From assembly GCA_017621845.1 (NCBI GenBank), contig JAGASI010000021.1, positions 1 through 64,000 of the forward strand: a stretch of DNA of 64,000 nucleotides, read 5' to 3'. Under the pieces are notes generated by a model that saw nothing but the letters and a program-made list of their open reading frames with translations, ran no database searches and was not told where the DNA came from. The stretch comes from Muribaculaceae bacterium. Its GTDB lineage: Bacteria > Bacteroidota > Bacteroidia > Bacteroidales > Muribaculaceae. The translations under genes were made by a program, and so were the position numbers. Shown piece after piece: positions 56,136 through 64,000 of the stretch (the first letter of the stretch is position 1; every line of letters begins with the position of its first letter).

Positions 56136-57713
56136 ATGCTCACTCTCCCGACCAACCTCGACCTCTCCCACGCCACCATCGACGACAATGTCAGGCGTGT
56201 GGTTATCATCGGAGCCAACGGTGCCGGTAAATCGTTGTTCACTTCGCGGCTGTGCCACGACAATGCCACGTGTTGGCGGCTCAACGTCCTTGAGGCCCTT
56301 TACCATACCGGTGCTCCCGACCCCGGGGACATCATCGACGCCCGGGTGTTGAATTCGACCATGCCCGAGTTCAACCGCACTTTGGTCCAGACACGCCTTG
56401 AACGTCTGTTAGGTCTGCTACTCCATGACGAGCTCATCGACCTGCTCGCCGACAAGATAGCCCGTCGCCAAGCTACAGACTCGATTCCACGACGGTCTCC
56501 ATCCCATCTCGACCGTGTCATAGACTTATGGCAGGGGATGTTTCCCCAAAGCCATGTGCTCGTCGACAGCGGTCGCTTTCTTTTCCGGGGCCCCGGCTCC
56601 AATGAGCGTTACGGCGCGCCACTGCTGAGTGACGGCGAGAAAGCAGTCCTGTTCTATGCCTGCGCCCTGTGCTATGCTCCCAAAGGCGCAAATATCGTTG
56701 TGGACTCCCCCGAAATGTTTCTGCACCCCTCGACAATCCAGGCTCTGTGGAACCGCCTCGAAACCATGCGCCACGACTGCCGCTTTATATATGTCACTCA
56801 CGACCTGGAGTTCGCGGCTTCTCGTCAAGGCTCTACTATAGTGTGGGTGGAGGCTTACAACCCTGATAAGGAAAGCTGGAAATACTCACTGTTGGGTCCC
56901 GACTCAGTTCTCAGCGAGGGCATATATATGTCAATCATCGGGGCGCGCCGCCCTGTGCTGTTTGTCGAGGGCGATGCCACGCGCTCGATAGACGCCAAGC
57001 TATATCCGCTCCTGTTTCCCGATATGACGGTCAAGTCACTGGGCAGCTGTAACCGTGTCATCGAGGCTACACGCACATTCAACGCTCTTAACGACTTCCA
57101 CCACCTCACGGCCATGGGTATCGTCGACCGCGACCGTCGCAATGAGAATGAAGTCGCCTACCTGCGCTCACGACAGATTATGGTGCCTGAGGTTGCCGAA
57201 ATCGAGAACATCTTCATGCTCCCGCGTGTTATAGCCGCGGTCGCCGCTGCTGCCCGCCGTGACCCGGCGCGCGCTGTCAGTCGTGTCAAAAACGCTGTCA
57301 TAACAATGTTTGACCATGACCTCAAAGCTCAGGCACTCGAACACACGCGGCACCATGTCAAACGCACCGTCGAGTACCGTGTCGACGGCCGGTTTAATTC
57401 TATTGCCCAGTTTGAACAACATATAGCCCGCCTCACCATCGAGCTCAACCCCCGCTCGGTATACGAAAACACATGCCGTGCCTTCCGCCGTCTCGTCGCT
57501 GACCGCGACTACATGGCCATTCTTAAAGTCTATAATCATAAATCGATGCTCTCGGCATCCAACGTCGCCGCCCATGTAGGTCTATCTAACAAGGACGCCT
57601 ATATAGAACGCGTCCTGAAGCTTCTGGCCGGCAACTCCCCCCAAAGCGCCGAAATCCGCGCCGCTGCCCTTGCAGTCCTCACCGTAAAAAATGACAAGGA
57701 CAAGACCGCATAG
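56136..57713 (+). CDS. ATPase fused to DUF4435 (TOPRIM-like)
   Basis: A 525-residue protein in two parts. The N-terminal ABC/AAA-type ATPase has Walker A GANGAGKS (26-33), a LLSDGEKAVLFYACAL signature-like loop and Walker B ANIVVDSPEMFLHP, with switch His in YVTHDLE. The C-terminal part (from about residue 270) matches DUF4435, a TOPRIM-like nuclease-type domain: Glu278 in LFVEGDATRSID, and Asp331/Asp333 in GIVDRDRR, then EIENIFMLP. The same two domains form AriA and AriB of the PARIS anti-phage system, which can be fused. It begins 9 bp after porX, so it may instead belong to that operon. Defence role is inference. Confidence 0.8.
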   Translation: MLTLPTNLDLSHATIDDNVRRVVIIGANGAGKSLFTSRLCHDNATCWRLNVLEALYHTGAPDPGDIIDARVLNSTMPEFNRTLVQTRLERLLGLLLHDELIDLLADKIARRQATDSIPRRSPSHLDRVIDLWQGMFPQSHVLVDSGRFLFRGPGSNERYGAPLLSDGEKAVLFYACALCYAPKGANIVVDSPEMFLHPSTIQALWNRLETMRHDCRFIYVTHDLEFAASRQGSTIVWVEAYNPDKESWKYSLLGPDSVLSEGIYMSIIGARRPVLFVEGDATRSIDAKLYPLLFPDMTVKSLGSCNRVIEATRTFNALNDFHHLTAMGIVDRDRRNENEVAYLRSRQIMVPEVAEIENIFMLPRVIAAVAAAARRDPARAVSRVKNAVITMFDHDLKAQALEHTRHHVKRTVEYRVDGRFNSIAQFEQHIARLTIELNPRSVYENTCRAFRRLVADRDYMAILKVYNHKSMLSASNVAAHVGLSNKDAYIERVLKLLAGNSPQSAEIRAAALAVLTVKNDKDKTA

Positions 57714-57721
57714 CCGGTGTG

Positions 57722-58630
57722 TTACTTGTTTCTCGGGTGGTGGGCGAGTATCTGGGCATGGAGGGTAGATGACTGGAGATGGAGATAAACCTCGGTGGTA
57801 GCTATGGATGAGTGACCGAGCATCTGTTGGATGGCTCGCAGGTTGGCGCCTCCTTCAAGCAGGTGGGTCGCAAACGAGTGCCTCAGCGTGTGAGGGGACA
57901 CATGGGCCCTTATCCCGGCGGCCAACGCCAGGTCGCGCACAATCATAAATATCATATTGCGCGTGAGAGGACGCCCACGACGGTTGAGGAACACTATATC
58001 CTCGGCACCGGGCTTGATCGGGACTTGGGTCCTGGTATCACCGATATATTCTGAGATAATGTCGGCTGTATAACGGCTCACGGGTATCATGCGCTCTTTG
58101 TTACCCTTGCCGTTGACTATCATATATCCTTTATCCAATGCCAGAAAAGTAATCCTCAAATCAATGAGTTCACTGACTCGCAGTCCACACCCATATAGCG
58201 TCTCGATAACAGCGCGATTGCGCTGACCCTCGGCTTTAGACATGTCTATACATCCAATCATGTCGTCGATATCCTCGACAGTGAGCACTGTCGGCAACTT
58301 GGATGTAAACCGTGGCGTCTCGAGCATCATGGCCGGGTCAGTGTCTATATAGCCCTCGATGGTCAGCCACTCAAAAAAAGATTTCACACCCGACACAATC
58401 CTGGCAATTGAGCGAGGCGATATTTCCAAATCATATAAATCGGCAAGAAACCCCTGTAGCGTATCGACAGAGACATCGGCCAATGACACATCATCATTAT
58501 CGAGGTCATCGATAAGCCGGGCTATGTCTGTACCATATGCCGCGCGGGTGTTATCAGATAGTCCCCGCTCGAGCCTGAGGTAGGCGTCATAGTCTTTAAG
58601 CAGACGCTCGGTATCGGGAAGTTTTCTCAT
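57722..58630 (-). CDS. xerD: Tyrosine recombinase XerD-type
   Basis: A 302-residue tyrosine recombinase: N-terminal SAM-like DNA-binding domain (about 5-90) and catalytic domain with Arg in GCGLRVSELIDL, HTLRHSFATHLLEGG (His-x-x-Arg), the LGHSS His/Ala region and Tyr in TTEVYLH. It would resolve chromosome dimers with a partner at dif near the terminus. It overlaps the DUF4294 gene by 4 bases. Confidence 0.9.
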   Translation of the reverse strand: MRKLPDTERLLKDYDAYLRLERGLSDNTRAAYGTDIARLIDDLDNDDVSLADVSVDTLQGFLADLYDLEISPRSIARIVSGVKSFFEWLTIEGYIDTDPAMMLETPRFTSKLPTVLTVEDIDDMIGCIDMSKAEGQRNRAVIETLYGCGLRVSELIDLRITFLALDKGYMIVNGKGNKERMIPVSRYTADIISEYIGDTRTQVPIKPGAEDIVFLNRRGRPLTRNMIFMIVRDLALAAGIRAHVSPHTLRHSFATHLLEGGANLRAIQQMLGHSSIATTEVYLHLQSSTLHAQILAHHPRNK

Positions 58631-59268
58631 AACAGGCCCAATTCAATCTGTGAAGCCACGCGCTCGATGATGGCATCATCCTTGTTGCGCTCAGGATTAA
58701 ATTTGCCACGAAGACTCACACCGAAGAGCTTGCCAAAGCCCTGCCAGAATGCCGCGCGGAACGACCCTAAGAACGCCTTGACTATGTCGTATGATGACTG
58801 GTCGGTCTCGCGCTGTATGAGTTTGACAAGAAGCTGAGCCTGATTTTTGGAAAACTTCTTGAGCACGGGTTTATATTGGTTAAAGAGGTCCTTCTCCATG
58901 CGCTTGAGGTAATCCTCTCGCTCTTTCTTGGTGTCAAAGGTCTCGATGTACTCATATGTCTCTACCAACGTCTCCCTTATCATCTTGGCATAAGGAAGCG
59001 TCAGCCTGACGTTGCGCACCGTCCTCCAATAGAACTGTTCCTCTTTTTTATTCTTGAACTTCATCGGCGGATACACCACCAACGGTCGGAGGTTAAATGT
59101 CACCAGCGTGTCCCCCTCGGGTGCCACAGTGTAGGTGTAGCTCACATAAAGTTTTTCACGCGCCGAGGGTAATTTCATATCTTCTTCCTGACCATACGTC
59201 ACAATCCCGGCTGTCAGCATTGTCAATGCCAACATCATCAGTCGTGATGTATAACGGAATCCCTGCAT
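58627..59268 (-). CDS. DUF4294 family exported protein
   Basis: About 213 residues from ATG at 59268 (a longer frame reaches 59304). A signal peptide (about 1-26, ending VTYGQEE) precedes a charged helical domain: VYPPMKFKNKKEEQFYWRTV, LPYAKMIRETLVETY, DYLKRMEKDLFNQYKP and SSYDIVKAFLGSFRAAFWQG. This matches DUF4294, a Bacteroidetes family of unknown function. It lies between nadB and xerD, with the xerD start overlapping its stop. Confidence 0.8.
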   Translation of the reverse strand: MQGFRYTSRLMMLALTMLTAGIVTYGQEEDMKLPSAREKLYVSYTYTVAPEGDTLVTFNLRPLVVYPPMKFKNKKEEQFYWRTVRNVRLTLPYAKMIRETLVETYEYIETFDTKKEREDYLKRMEKDLFNQYKPVLKKFSKNQAQLLVKLIQRETDQSSYDIVKAFLGSFRAAFWQGFGKLFGVSLRGKFNPERNKDDAIIERVASQIELGLL

Positions 59269-59337
59269 TAAAAACTTTACCTTGTTTAACCTTATACAGG
59301 CCACCGGTCACTGCCGTGGTCTATTCACCACCATTGT

Positions 59338-60906
59338 TTACTTGACCGGTGGATAGTCAAGCGTATAGTGAAGACCGCGGGACTCCTTACGCTCCTTGGC
59401 CTGACGCATAATCAGGTAACCGACGTTGATGACATTTCTCAGCTCACATATCTGGCGCGAAGCCTTGGAACACTTGAATAGCCTTTCGGTCTCTTCATAC
59501 AGGATGTCAAGGCGATTCCACGCGCGGTCAAGCCTCAGGTTGGACCTTACAATACCAACATATGTGGCCATTATCTGGTTTACTTCCTTCATCGACTGGG
59601 TGATAAGCACCATCTCCTCGGGATGGGAAGTGCCCTCATCGTTCCAGTCGGGAACATCGCCACGCAAGTCATAGTTCTTAAAGGTGTCTATAGCATGACG
59701 CGCAGCAGCCGAGGCATATACCACAGCCTCGATGAGCGAATTGCTGGCCAGACGGTTACCACCGTGCAATCCGGTACACGAACATTCACCCAGAGCATAA
59801 AGACGGTTGATGGACGAGCAACCGTTGGTATCGACAGCGATACCGCCACACAGATAGTGGGCCGCCGGGGCAACCGGGATATAATCTTTAGTGATGTCGA
59901 TACCCAATGACAGGCACTTCTGATATATGTTGGGGAAATGTTGGCGCGTCTCCTCGGGGTCCTTATGTGTGACGTCGAGATATACATGATCATCGCCATG
60001 CTGCTTCATCTCCGAGTCGATGGCTCGGGCCACGATGTCACGTGGTGCAAGGGACAGTCGTGGGTCATACTTGTGCATGAATTCCTCGCCCTTGAGGTTT
60101 CTCAATACAGCTCCATAGCCTCTCATAGCCTCGGTAATCAAGAACGAGGGACGGTCGCCGGGATGATACAGAGCCGTTGGGTGAAATTGGATAAACTCCA
60201 TGTCCTTGACCGTTCCCTTGGCACGGTATACCATGGCTATACCGTCACCGGTAGCCACCAAGGGATTGGTGGTAGTCTGATAGACTGCACCCACGCCACC
60301 GGTAGCCATTACCGTGACACGAGACAGAAATTTGTCGACACGTCCCGACTCCTGGTCCAGTACATATGCTCCATAACACGTGATATCGGGTGTGCGACGA
60401 GTCACTATACGCCCCAGATGATGCTGGGTGATAATCTCGATGGCAAAGTGATTTTCGTACACGTCAATATTCTCATCGGCAAAGACCGACTCTCTCAGCC
60501 CTCGCTGTATCTCCCAGCCGGTATTGTCGGCATGGTGCAGGATACGGAAGTCACTATGACCACCCTCTCGGTGCAAGTCAAAGGTGCCGTCTTCTTTTTT
60601 GTCAAAGTTTACACCCCACGATATAAGATCCCTGATACCCTGAGGCGCTCCTTTGACCACCGCCTCGACAGCCTTGGGATCACTCAGCCAGTCACCGGCC
60701 ACCATTGTGTCGTGTATGTGTTTATCAAAGTTATCAACCTCAAGATTGGTCACCGAGGCAACTCCTCCTTGGGCCAATGCAGTATTGGCCTCCTCAAGAT
60801 TGGTCTTGCACACAAGTGCCACCCGCCCGTAGCGGGCTACCTTTAAGGCAAAACTCATGCCGGCGATGCCCGACCCGATTACCAGAAAATCATATTCACG
60901 TGTCAT
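59338..60906 (-). CDS. nadB: L-aspartate oxidase
   Basis: NadB (522 aa) oxidises aspartate to iminoaspartate in de novo NAD synthesis using FAD. GSGIAGMSFALKVA (residues 12-25) binds FAD; DTMVAGDWLSDPKAVEAVV, FHPTALYHPGDRPSFLITEAMRG and AAHYLCGGIAVDTNG with the Arg/His site are diagnostic. The C-terminal helical part is complete. Upstream is a roughly 290-bp gap with the tRNA-Ser promoter and no gene. Confidence 0.96.
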   Translation of the reverse strand: MTREYDFLVIGSGIAGMSFALKVARYGRVALVCKTNLEEANTALAQGGVASVTNLEVDNFDKHIHDTMVAGDWLSDPKAVEAVVKGAPQGIRDLISWGVNFDKKEDGTFDLHREGGHSDFRILHHADNTGWEIQRGLRESVFADENIDVYENHFAIEIITQHHLGRIVTRRTPDITCYGAYVLDQESGRVDKFLSRVTVMATGGVGAVYQTTTNPLVATGDGIAMVYRAKGTVKDMEFIQFHPTALYHPGDRPSFLITEAMRGYGAVLRNLKGEEFMHKYDPRLSLAPRDIVARAIDSEMKQHGDDHVYLDVTHKDPEETRQHFPNIYQKCLSLGIDITKDYIPVAPAAHYLCGGIAVDTNGCSSINRLYALGECSCTGLHGGNRLASNSLIEAVVYASAAARHAIDTFKNYDLRGDVPDWNDEGTSHPEEMVLITQSMKEVNQIMATYVGIVRSNLRLDRAWNRLDILYEETERLFKCSKASRQICELRNVINVGYLIMRQAKERKESRGLHYTLDYPPVK

Positions 60907-61112
60907 AATCCTATCTTTTATATTATGAGCTTAATCTTATCAATTCTTAAACAACCAACTGATATCATCAGTTGGGAATAAGCAGAACCGCCCTAAATCA
61001 AATAGTTTATAAATTACAATTTGTAGCCCTTATAGGCACATGCAAAATTAAGACAAAACCACGTGAGTAACATCGGCAAATGATTAAAAAATCAAAAAAA
61101 GCCTCGAAAAAA

Positions 61113-61144
61113 TTTGGCAGTATCAATAAAGATACCTACCTTTG
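61113..61144 (+). promoter_or_regulatory. Promoter of tRNA-Ser
   Basis: TTTG (61113-61116), a 20-nt gap and TACCTTTG (61137-61144). Confidence 0.6.
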
Positions 61145-61197
61145 CCGACGCAAAACCCACCAAAACCGAGGTGAAGGACACCACGGCGGGCAAGCAA

Positions 61198-61282
61198 GGA
61201 GAGATGGCAGAGTGGTCGATTGCGGCGGTCTTGAAAACCGTTGAGGGTCACACCTCCGGGGGTTCGAATCCCTCTCTCTCCG
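61198..61282 (+). tRNA. tRNA-Ser (TGA)
   Basis: An 85-nt class II tRNA: acceptor stem GGAGAGA/TCTCTCC with discriminator G, anticodon loop CTTGAAA giving TGA, a long variable arm and T loop TTCGAAT. Phage-type genes begin 80 bp after its 3' end, marking it as a likely integration target; the other att copy is outside the window. Confidence 0.95.
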
Positions 61283-61319
61283 CATTTAACACTGATAATC
61301 AGTGTATTTGCAAATAAGT

Positions 61320-61361
61320 ACCCGCAAAAGTACCCGATTATGATACTTTTGCGGGTTTTTT
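61320..61361. terminator. Terminator between tRNA-Ser and phage lysis genes
   Basis: ACCCGCAAAAGTA (61320-61332) pairs perfectly with TACTTTTGCGGGT (61344-61356), then T. It overlaps the stop of the spanin-like gene (61360), so it could terminate both the rightward tRNA and the leftward lysis transcript. Confidence 0.75.
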
Positions 61362-61950
61362 ATGCCTTCCAGCGGGCTATTGTCCTCCAAATAACGAGGC
61401 CGGCGCCGAGACAAAGAAAAATTATTAAGATGGTCGGTGTGCTGCTCGCCTTCTTCTGCTCTTTGGTCTCGGCCTTGTTGTCGGCCTTCTTCTGGACGGC
61501 CGCCACGGTGGCGGTGCTGTCGGTCTTGTTTACCTGGGCGCCGGCGCGCGTCTGGGTGGCTCGTGTCTGGCTCCCTTCGGCGTTAATAGTAACGGTGCCT
61601 TTGGTAAATGACTTCGGCCGGCCGGCGTCGGGCGGCTTGTCTCGTCGGCTCCCCTCCTGGTTGAAGGCTGCCGAAGTCGGCAGGCTGTCGGTCGGGGTCC
61701 CTTCCTGGCCGGTGGTGTCGAAGTCCCAGCGCTCGAAGTCGACGACGACGTTATAGCGCTGCAGTATCTGCTCGAGGGTCGCCTGGTCGAGGTAGGCGGC
61801 GCCGGTCTCGGTGGCCGCGGTCTCCTGGCTGATGGTGGCGGCGGTCTCCTGGTGGGTCTCCTGCTTGGTCGTGGCCTTCTTGGCCGTGGAGCAGCTCTGA
61901 AGCCCGAAGAAAAGAAGAAGGGCTATTATTAGGGTCGTGGCTGTTCTCAT
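61360..61950 (-). CDS. Candidate one-piece spanin (u-spanin)
   Basis: A 196-residue protein with an N-terminal lipoprotein signal (lipidated Cys20 in FGLQSCS) and one C-terminal membrane helix (about 171-190) with a basic end (RTIARWKA). The region between is Thr/Ala/Gln/Lys-rich. A protein tied to the outer membrane by lipid and to the inner membrane by a C-terminal helix is the plan of a unimolecular spanin, such as gp11 of phage T1, which fuses the membranes in the last step of lysis. It directly follows the endolysin (overlap of 4 bases). Function is inferred from topology and place. Confidence 0.65.
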   Translation of the reverse strand: MRTATTLIIALLLFFGLQSCSTAKKATTKQETHQETAATISQETAATETGAAYLDQATLEQILQRYNVVVDFERWDFDTTGQEGTPTDSLPTSAAFNQEGSRRDKPPDAGRPKSFTKGTVTINAEGSQTRATQTRAGAQVNKTDSTATVAAVQKKADNKAETKEQKKASSTPTILIIFLCLGAGLVIWRTIARWKA

Positions 61951-62525
61951 GGCTGAAGGTCGGCGAAGGGTACGACTTTGGGCGGGGTGTCGTTATGGAC
62001 TAAAGCGCCGAAGCGGATATAGTCCAGGCGGCGAAGCCAGCCGGCGCGGTAACATGCCGAAGTCGGGCGGCCGGCTATAACCTGGTCTATAAACCTGGCG
62101 CGGGCGCGGTGGATATGGTCGAAAAGCGCGCGGGGATCCTGGGCGTTGAGGGCGGCTAAGGTCTTTTCGCCTACGATGCCGTCTACCTTGACGCCGAGAA
62201 GTTTCTGCACGCCGGTTATTCCGTGCTTGCCCGAAGCCCATACCCAGTCGACGACGATATTAGCTACGCTTTGGCTTTTAATCCGGTCGGCCTGCCATCT
62301 GTCCCAGTAGTGGGGTTTCATGACGCGGTTAACGGCGTCGGCCGGCGTTATTAGCTTGAGGTCGGCTACGTCGATGTCTCCGTCGCCGTCCTTGTCATAG
62401 CCTACTTGGCGCCAGGTGGCGATTGTTACGCCTCGGTTCGTGGCGCCGCCTGGGTCTCTGGGGTCGTTTACATATCCCCCCTCGAAGCTAAGTATAAAGG
62501 GGGCTAAGATGTCTATTTTAGCCAT
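61947..62525 (-). CDS. GH108 endolysin (N-acetylmuramidase)
   Basis: A 192-residue phage lysozyme of glycoside hydrolase family 108. [20 protein letters not shown] contains the catalytic Glu15, and the C-terminal peptidoglycan-binding part includes [17 protein letters not shown]. An internal [13 protein letters not shown] loop looks like a calcium site. No signal peptide, so it needs a holin to reach the wall. Overlaps the spanin-like gene. Confidence 0.9.
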   Translation of the reverse strand: MAKIDILAPFILSFEGGYVNDPRDPGGATNRGVTIATWRQVGYDKDGDGDIDVADLKLITPADAVNRVMKPHYWDRWQADRIKSQSVANIVVDWVWASGKHGITGVQKLLGVKVDGIVGEKTLAALNAQDPRALFDHIHRARARFIDQVIAGRPTSACYRAGWLRRLDYIRFGALVHNDTPPKVVPFADLQP

Positions 62526-62526
62526 G

Positions 62527-63132
62527 TTATCCGATATATGGGGGTAAAATGTATTGAATATTTTGCGCGGCCTGGTGTAGCGTCGCGCGGGCGCTCTCGG
62601 GGTCTATCTCGCGGCCGTGGGTAAACTCGCAGAAGATACTACCTACCCAGTCATGAGAATTGTCGCTAAGTCTTTTAACGAGTACCTGCGTCGTCCCGCA
62701 GGCGCTTAATAGACTTTTTGCGTAGCGGTCTTCTACCTGGGCGTCGATGTCCGTTATAACCGTGTAAAGCTGGCTTGCCAGGAGCTGGCAGAATTTGGCT
62801 ACGTCGCACATCTTGAGGTTCTGGATCCGGGGCTTCATGCTCTCTACGCCTTTGCGCTTGCTCTCGAAATAAATGCTAATCATGCTTTCGTTGCCCAGCG
62901 GATGTGGCTGGACTATGTAGACGCGATCGGCCTTTAATTCGTGTAGCACTTCCCACAGCTCGCCGTGGACGATGGCGGAGTTGTCGCTTCGGCGCTTCTG
63001 CTTCTCGGCCTGCTCGGCCTCCAGCTGTTGTACCTTTAAGTCGGTGAGTTTATTTTTGGCATACTGGTTATAGGCAAAGTAGGCCGCTATAATGGTGCCG
63101 ATGGCGCTTATAATAGCGGGTAAATTTTCCAT
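62527..63132 (-). CDS. Single-TM phage protein in holin position
   Basis: A 201-residue protein with one N-terminal hydrophobic helix (about 5-22), a coiled-coil-like linker ([15 protein letters not shown]) and a soluble domain of about 140 residues of unknown fold, perhaps GAF/PAS-like ([11 protein letters not shown] ... [11 protein letters not shown]). It lies just upstream of the endolysin and could be a holin or a lysis regulator; it is large for a holin with one helix. Function unknown. Confidence 0.6.
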   Translation of the reverse strand: MENLPAIISAIGTIIAAYFAYNQYAKNKLTDLKVQQLEAEQAEKQKRRSDNSAIVHGELWEVLHELKADRVYIVQPHPLGNESMISIYFESKRKGVESMKPRIQNLKMCDVAKFCQLLASQLYTVITDIDAQVEDRYAKSLLSACGTTQVLVKRLSDNSHDWVGSIFCEFTHGREIDPESARATLHQAAQNIQYILPPYIG

Positions 63133-63146
63133 TGCTGTCTGGTTTT

Positions 63147-63521
63147 TTAATCGGTGTAGCCGGCGGCGGCGAGGTCGGCCTTCGCGTTGGTTTTGATTTC
63201 CTGGACGCGGCGCAGGTAGGCCTTGTAGTCCGCAATAGCGCGGGCGGCCTCGGCCTCGTCGAGCATTCCTTCCTGGGCGGCGTTGTAGCTGTTTACCAGG
63301 TCAAATTCGGCGGTTTCGTCGAGCTCGTCTCTGATGACGGCCTTAACGACGGCGCCGCGGGTAGGCTTGCCCCAGATTTTTACGCTGGAGTAGTCGTAAC
63401 TTTTTCGCTCGTTGCCTTCTTCGTCGGTCTCGGTCTTGGGCGTGATCGCGTAGTTGTAATAGAAGGCTCCGTTACCCAGGTCTTGAATAATCTGGGGTCT
63501 ATCGTTTGAATTTGATTTCAT
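63147..63521 (-). CDS. Small phage protein, unknown
   Basis: A 124-residue soluble protein, beginning MKSNSNDRPQIIQDLGNGAF and ending with a helical charged part (YKAYLRRVQEIKTNAKADLA). No known domain is recognised; the C-terminal helix recalls phage tail assembly or chaperone-like proteins, but this is weak. Its start overlaps the end of the reverse transcriptase gene by 23 bases. Confidence 0.6.
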   Translation of the reverse strand: MKSNSNDRPQIIQDLGNGAFYYNYAITPKTETDEEGNERKSYDYSSVKIWGKPTRGAVVKAVIRDELDETAEFDLVNSYNAAQEGMLDEAEAARAIADYKAYLRRVQEIKTNAKADLAAAGYTD

Positions 63522-64000
63522 ACGGTGAGGTTTTGTTTAGTTTCTCGATTAAATGTTTACTATCACTATGTTTGCACCAGCCCCACCAGGAGGCGCAGCG
63601 CTGTAAAAAGTCGGCTTCGCTGATGGGCTTCTTGGCTCTGCGCATGTTGCCTATAGCCCTGGCGAAGTTCTTTTTTATACCTTTGCGGAGCCGTGTTCCC
63701 TCCAGGTAGAATACGTAGCCGAGGAAGTCGACGCCGCGGCCGTGTTTATCGCGGTGCGTCCTGGCTACTGGAAAAATTTGCTTATTGGCTTTTATCTCCA
63801 GCTTTAGCTCTCTGGCCAGATAGTCCTCCATGTCGGCCAGAAGCCGGCGTAAAATCTTCTTATCTGACGCAAAAAATACTAAGTCGTCGGCGTAGTCTAT
63901 CATAATCAGTTTAACGCCGTGCTCCTTCGCCCAGTCCTGGCGAAGCCACATTATAAACCTGGCGAAGTAAAGAAGGGCGAAGAAGATAGAGGGGTGGTTG
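63499..64000 (-). CDS. Reverse transcriptase, DGR-like (5' part outside window)
   Basis: The C-terminal 167 residues of a reverse transcriptase; the coding frame runs off the right edge (first full codons read NHPSIFFALLYF). The catalytic box is YADDLVFF. GVDFLGYVFYLEGTRLRKGIK and WWGWCKHSDSKHLIEKL match the conserved tail of diversity-generating-retroelement RTs in Bacteroides phages. The segment just before, usually G(N/S)xxSQ, reads GNHPSI-like: the Gln is Ile. No template or variable repeat lies in the window. Retron or group II origin is less likely from the tail. Confidence 0.8.
   Translation of the reverse strand, partial: NHPSIFFALLYFARFIMWLRQDWAKEHGVKLIMIDYADDLVFFASDKKILRRLLADMEDYLARELKLEIKANKQIFPVARTHRDKHGRGVDFLGYVFYLEGTRLRKGIKKNFARAIGNMRRAKKPISEADFLQRCASWWGWCKHSDSKHLIEKLNKTSPYEIKFKR

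Noticed and set aside
57722..58630. XerD as the integrase of the prophage or the island
   Set aside because: The sequence and size fit the housekeeping XerD and it is embedded with nadB-DUF4294, not beside an att site.

Overview
The window looks like a chromosomal segment of a Bacteroidales bacterium, most likely a Muribaculaceae-type gut commensal. This rests on Bacteroidetes promoters (TTG, about 20 nt, TAnnTTTG) in front of many genes, families restricted to the phylum (DUF4834, DUF4294, PCMD, DUF4369, GH3-like enzymes, SprE/PorW and PorX of the type IX secretion system) and phylum-typical gene orders (psd-pssA-DUF4834; DUF177-rpmF-fabH-era-der; sigma54 activator-lptE-TPR-secG). The family-level assignment is inference.

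Layout. 1-1300: accessory DNA. A frameshifted HepT toxin gene and its MntA nucleotidyltransferase antitoxin lie between a tRNA-Pro gene and a 15-bp copy of that tRNA's 3' end, so the pair looks like a very small island with no integrase of its own. 1500-60900: mostly housekeeping genes, largely on the + strand: purD, a membrane protein, pdxB, eno, upp, an FKBP lipoprotein, a GH3-like enzyme, alkaline phosphatase, phospholipid synthesis (psd, pssA), a secreted M6 protease, signal peptidase I, WbqC, two identical tRNA-Asn genes, an acyltransferase, then a sigma54 activator-lptE-TPR-secG run. Next come a U32 peptidase, divIC/ftsB-like, mscL, aroK, a degenerate alanine-dehydrogenase-like gene, RNase H, asd, a Kef-type antiporter, menA, a PCMD protein on the minus strand, DUF177-rpmF-fabH-era-der, pyrH-frr on the minus strand, sufC-sufD-sufS without sufB, a DUF4369 lipoprotein and two divergent glycosyltransferases. 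The block ends with spoT/relA, the 7TM-HD phosphodiesterase, sprE/porW, porX, a fused ATPase-DUF4435 gene, and nadB-DUF4294-xerD on the minus strand.

61198-64000: a tRNA-Ser gene followed by one end of a prophage on the minus strand: a diversity-generating-type reverse transcriptase (cut by the window edge), a small phage protein, a single-TM protein in the holin position, a GH108 endolysin and a probable one-piece spanin.

The most interesting points are the tRNA-Pro mini-island with its broken HepT and repeated TGTCCCG motifs; the ATPase-DUF4435 fusion, which has the domain order of a merged PARIS-like defence protein but sits beside the T9SS regulator porX; the prophage lysis cassette with a candidate u-spanin beside a DGR-like reverse transcriptase with an unusual motif; and a palindromic element shared by two distant intergenic regions.
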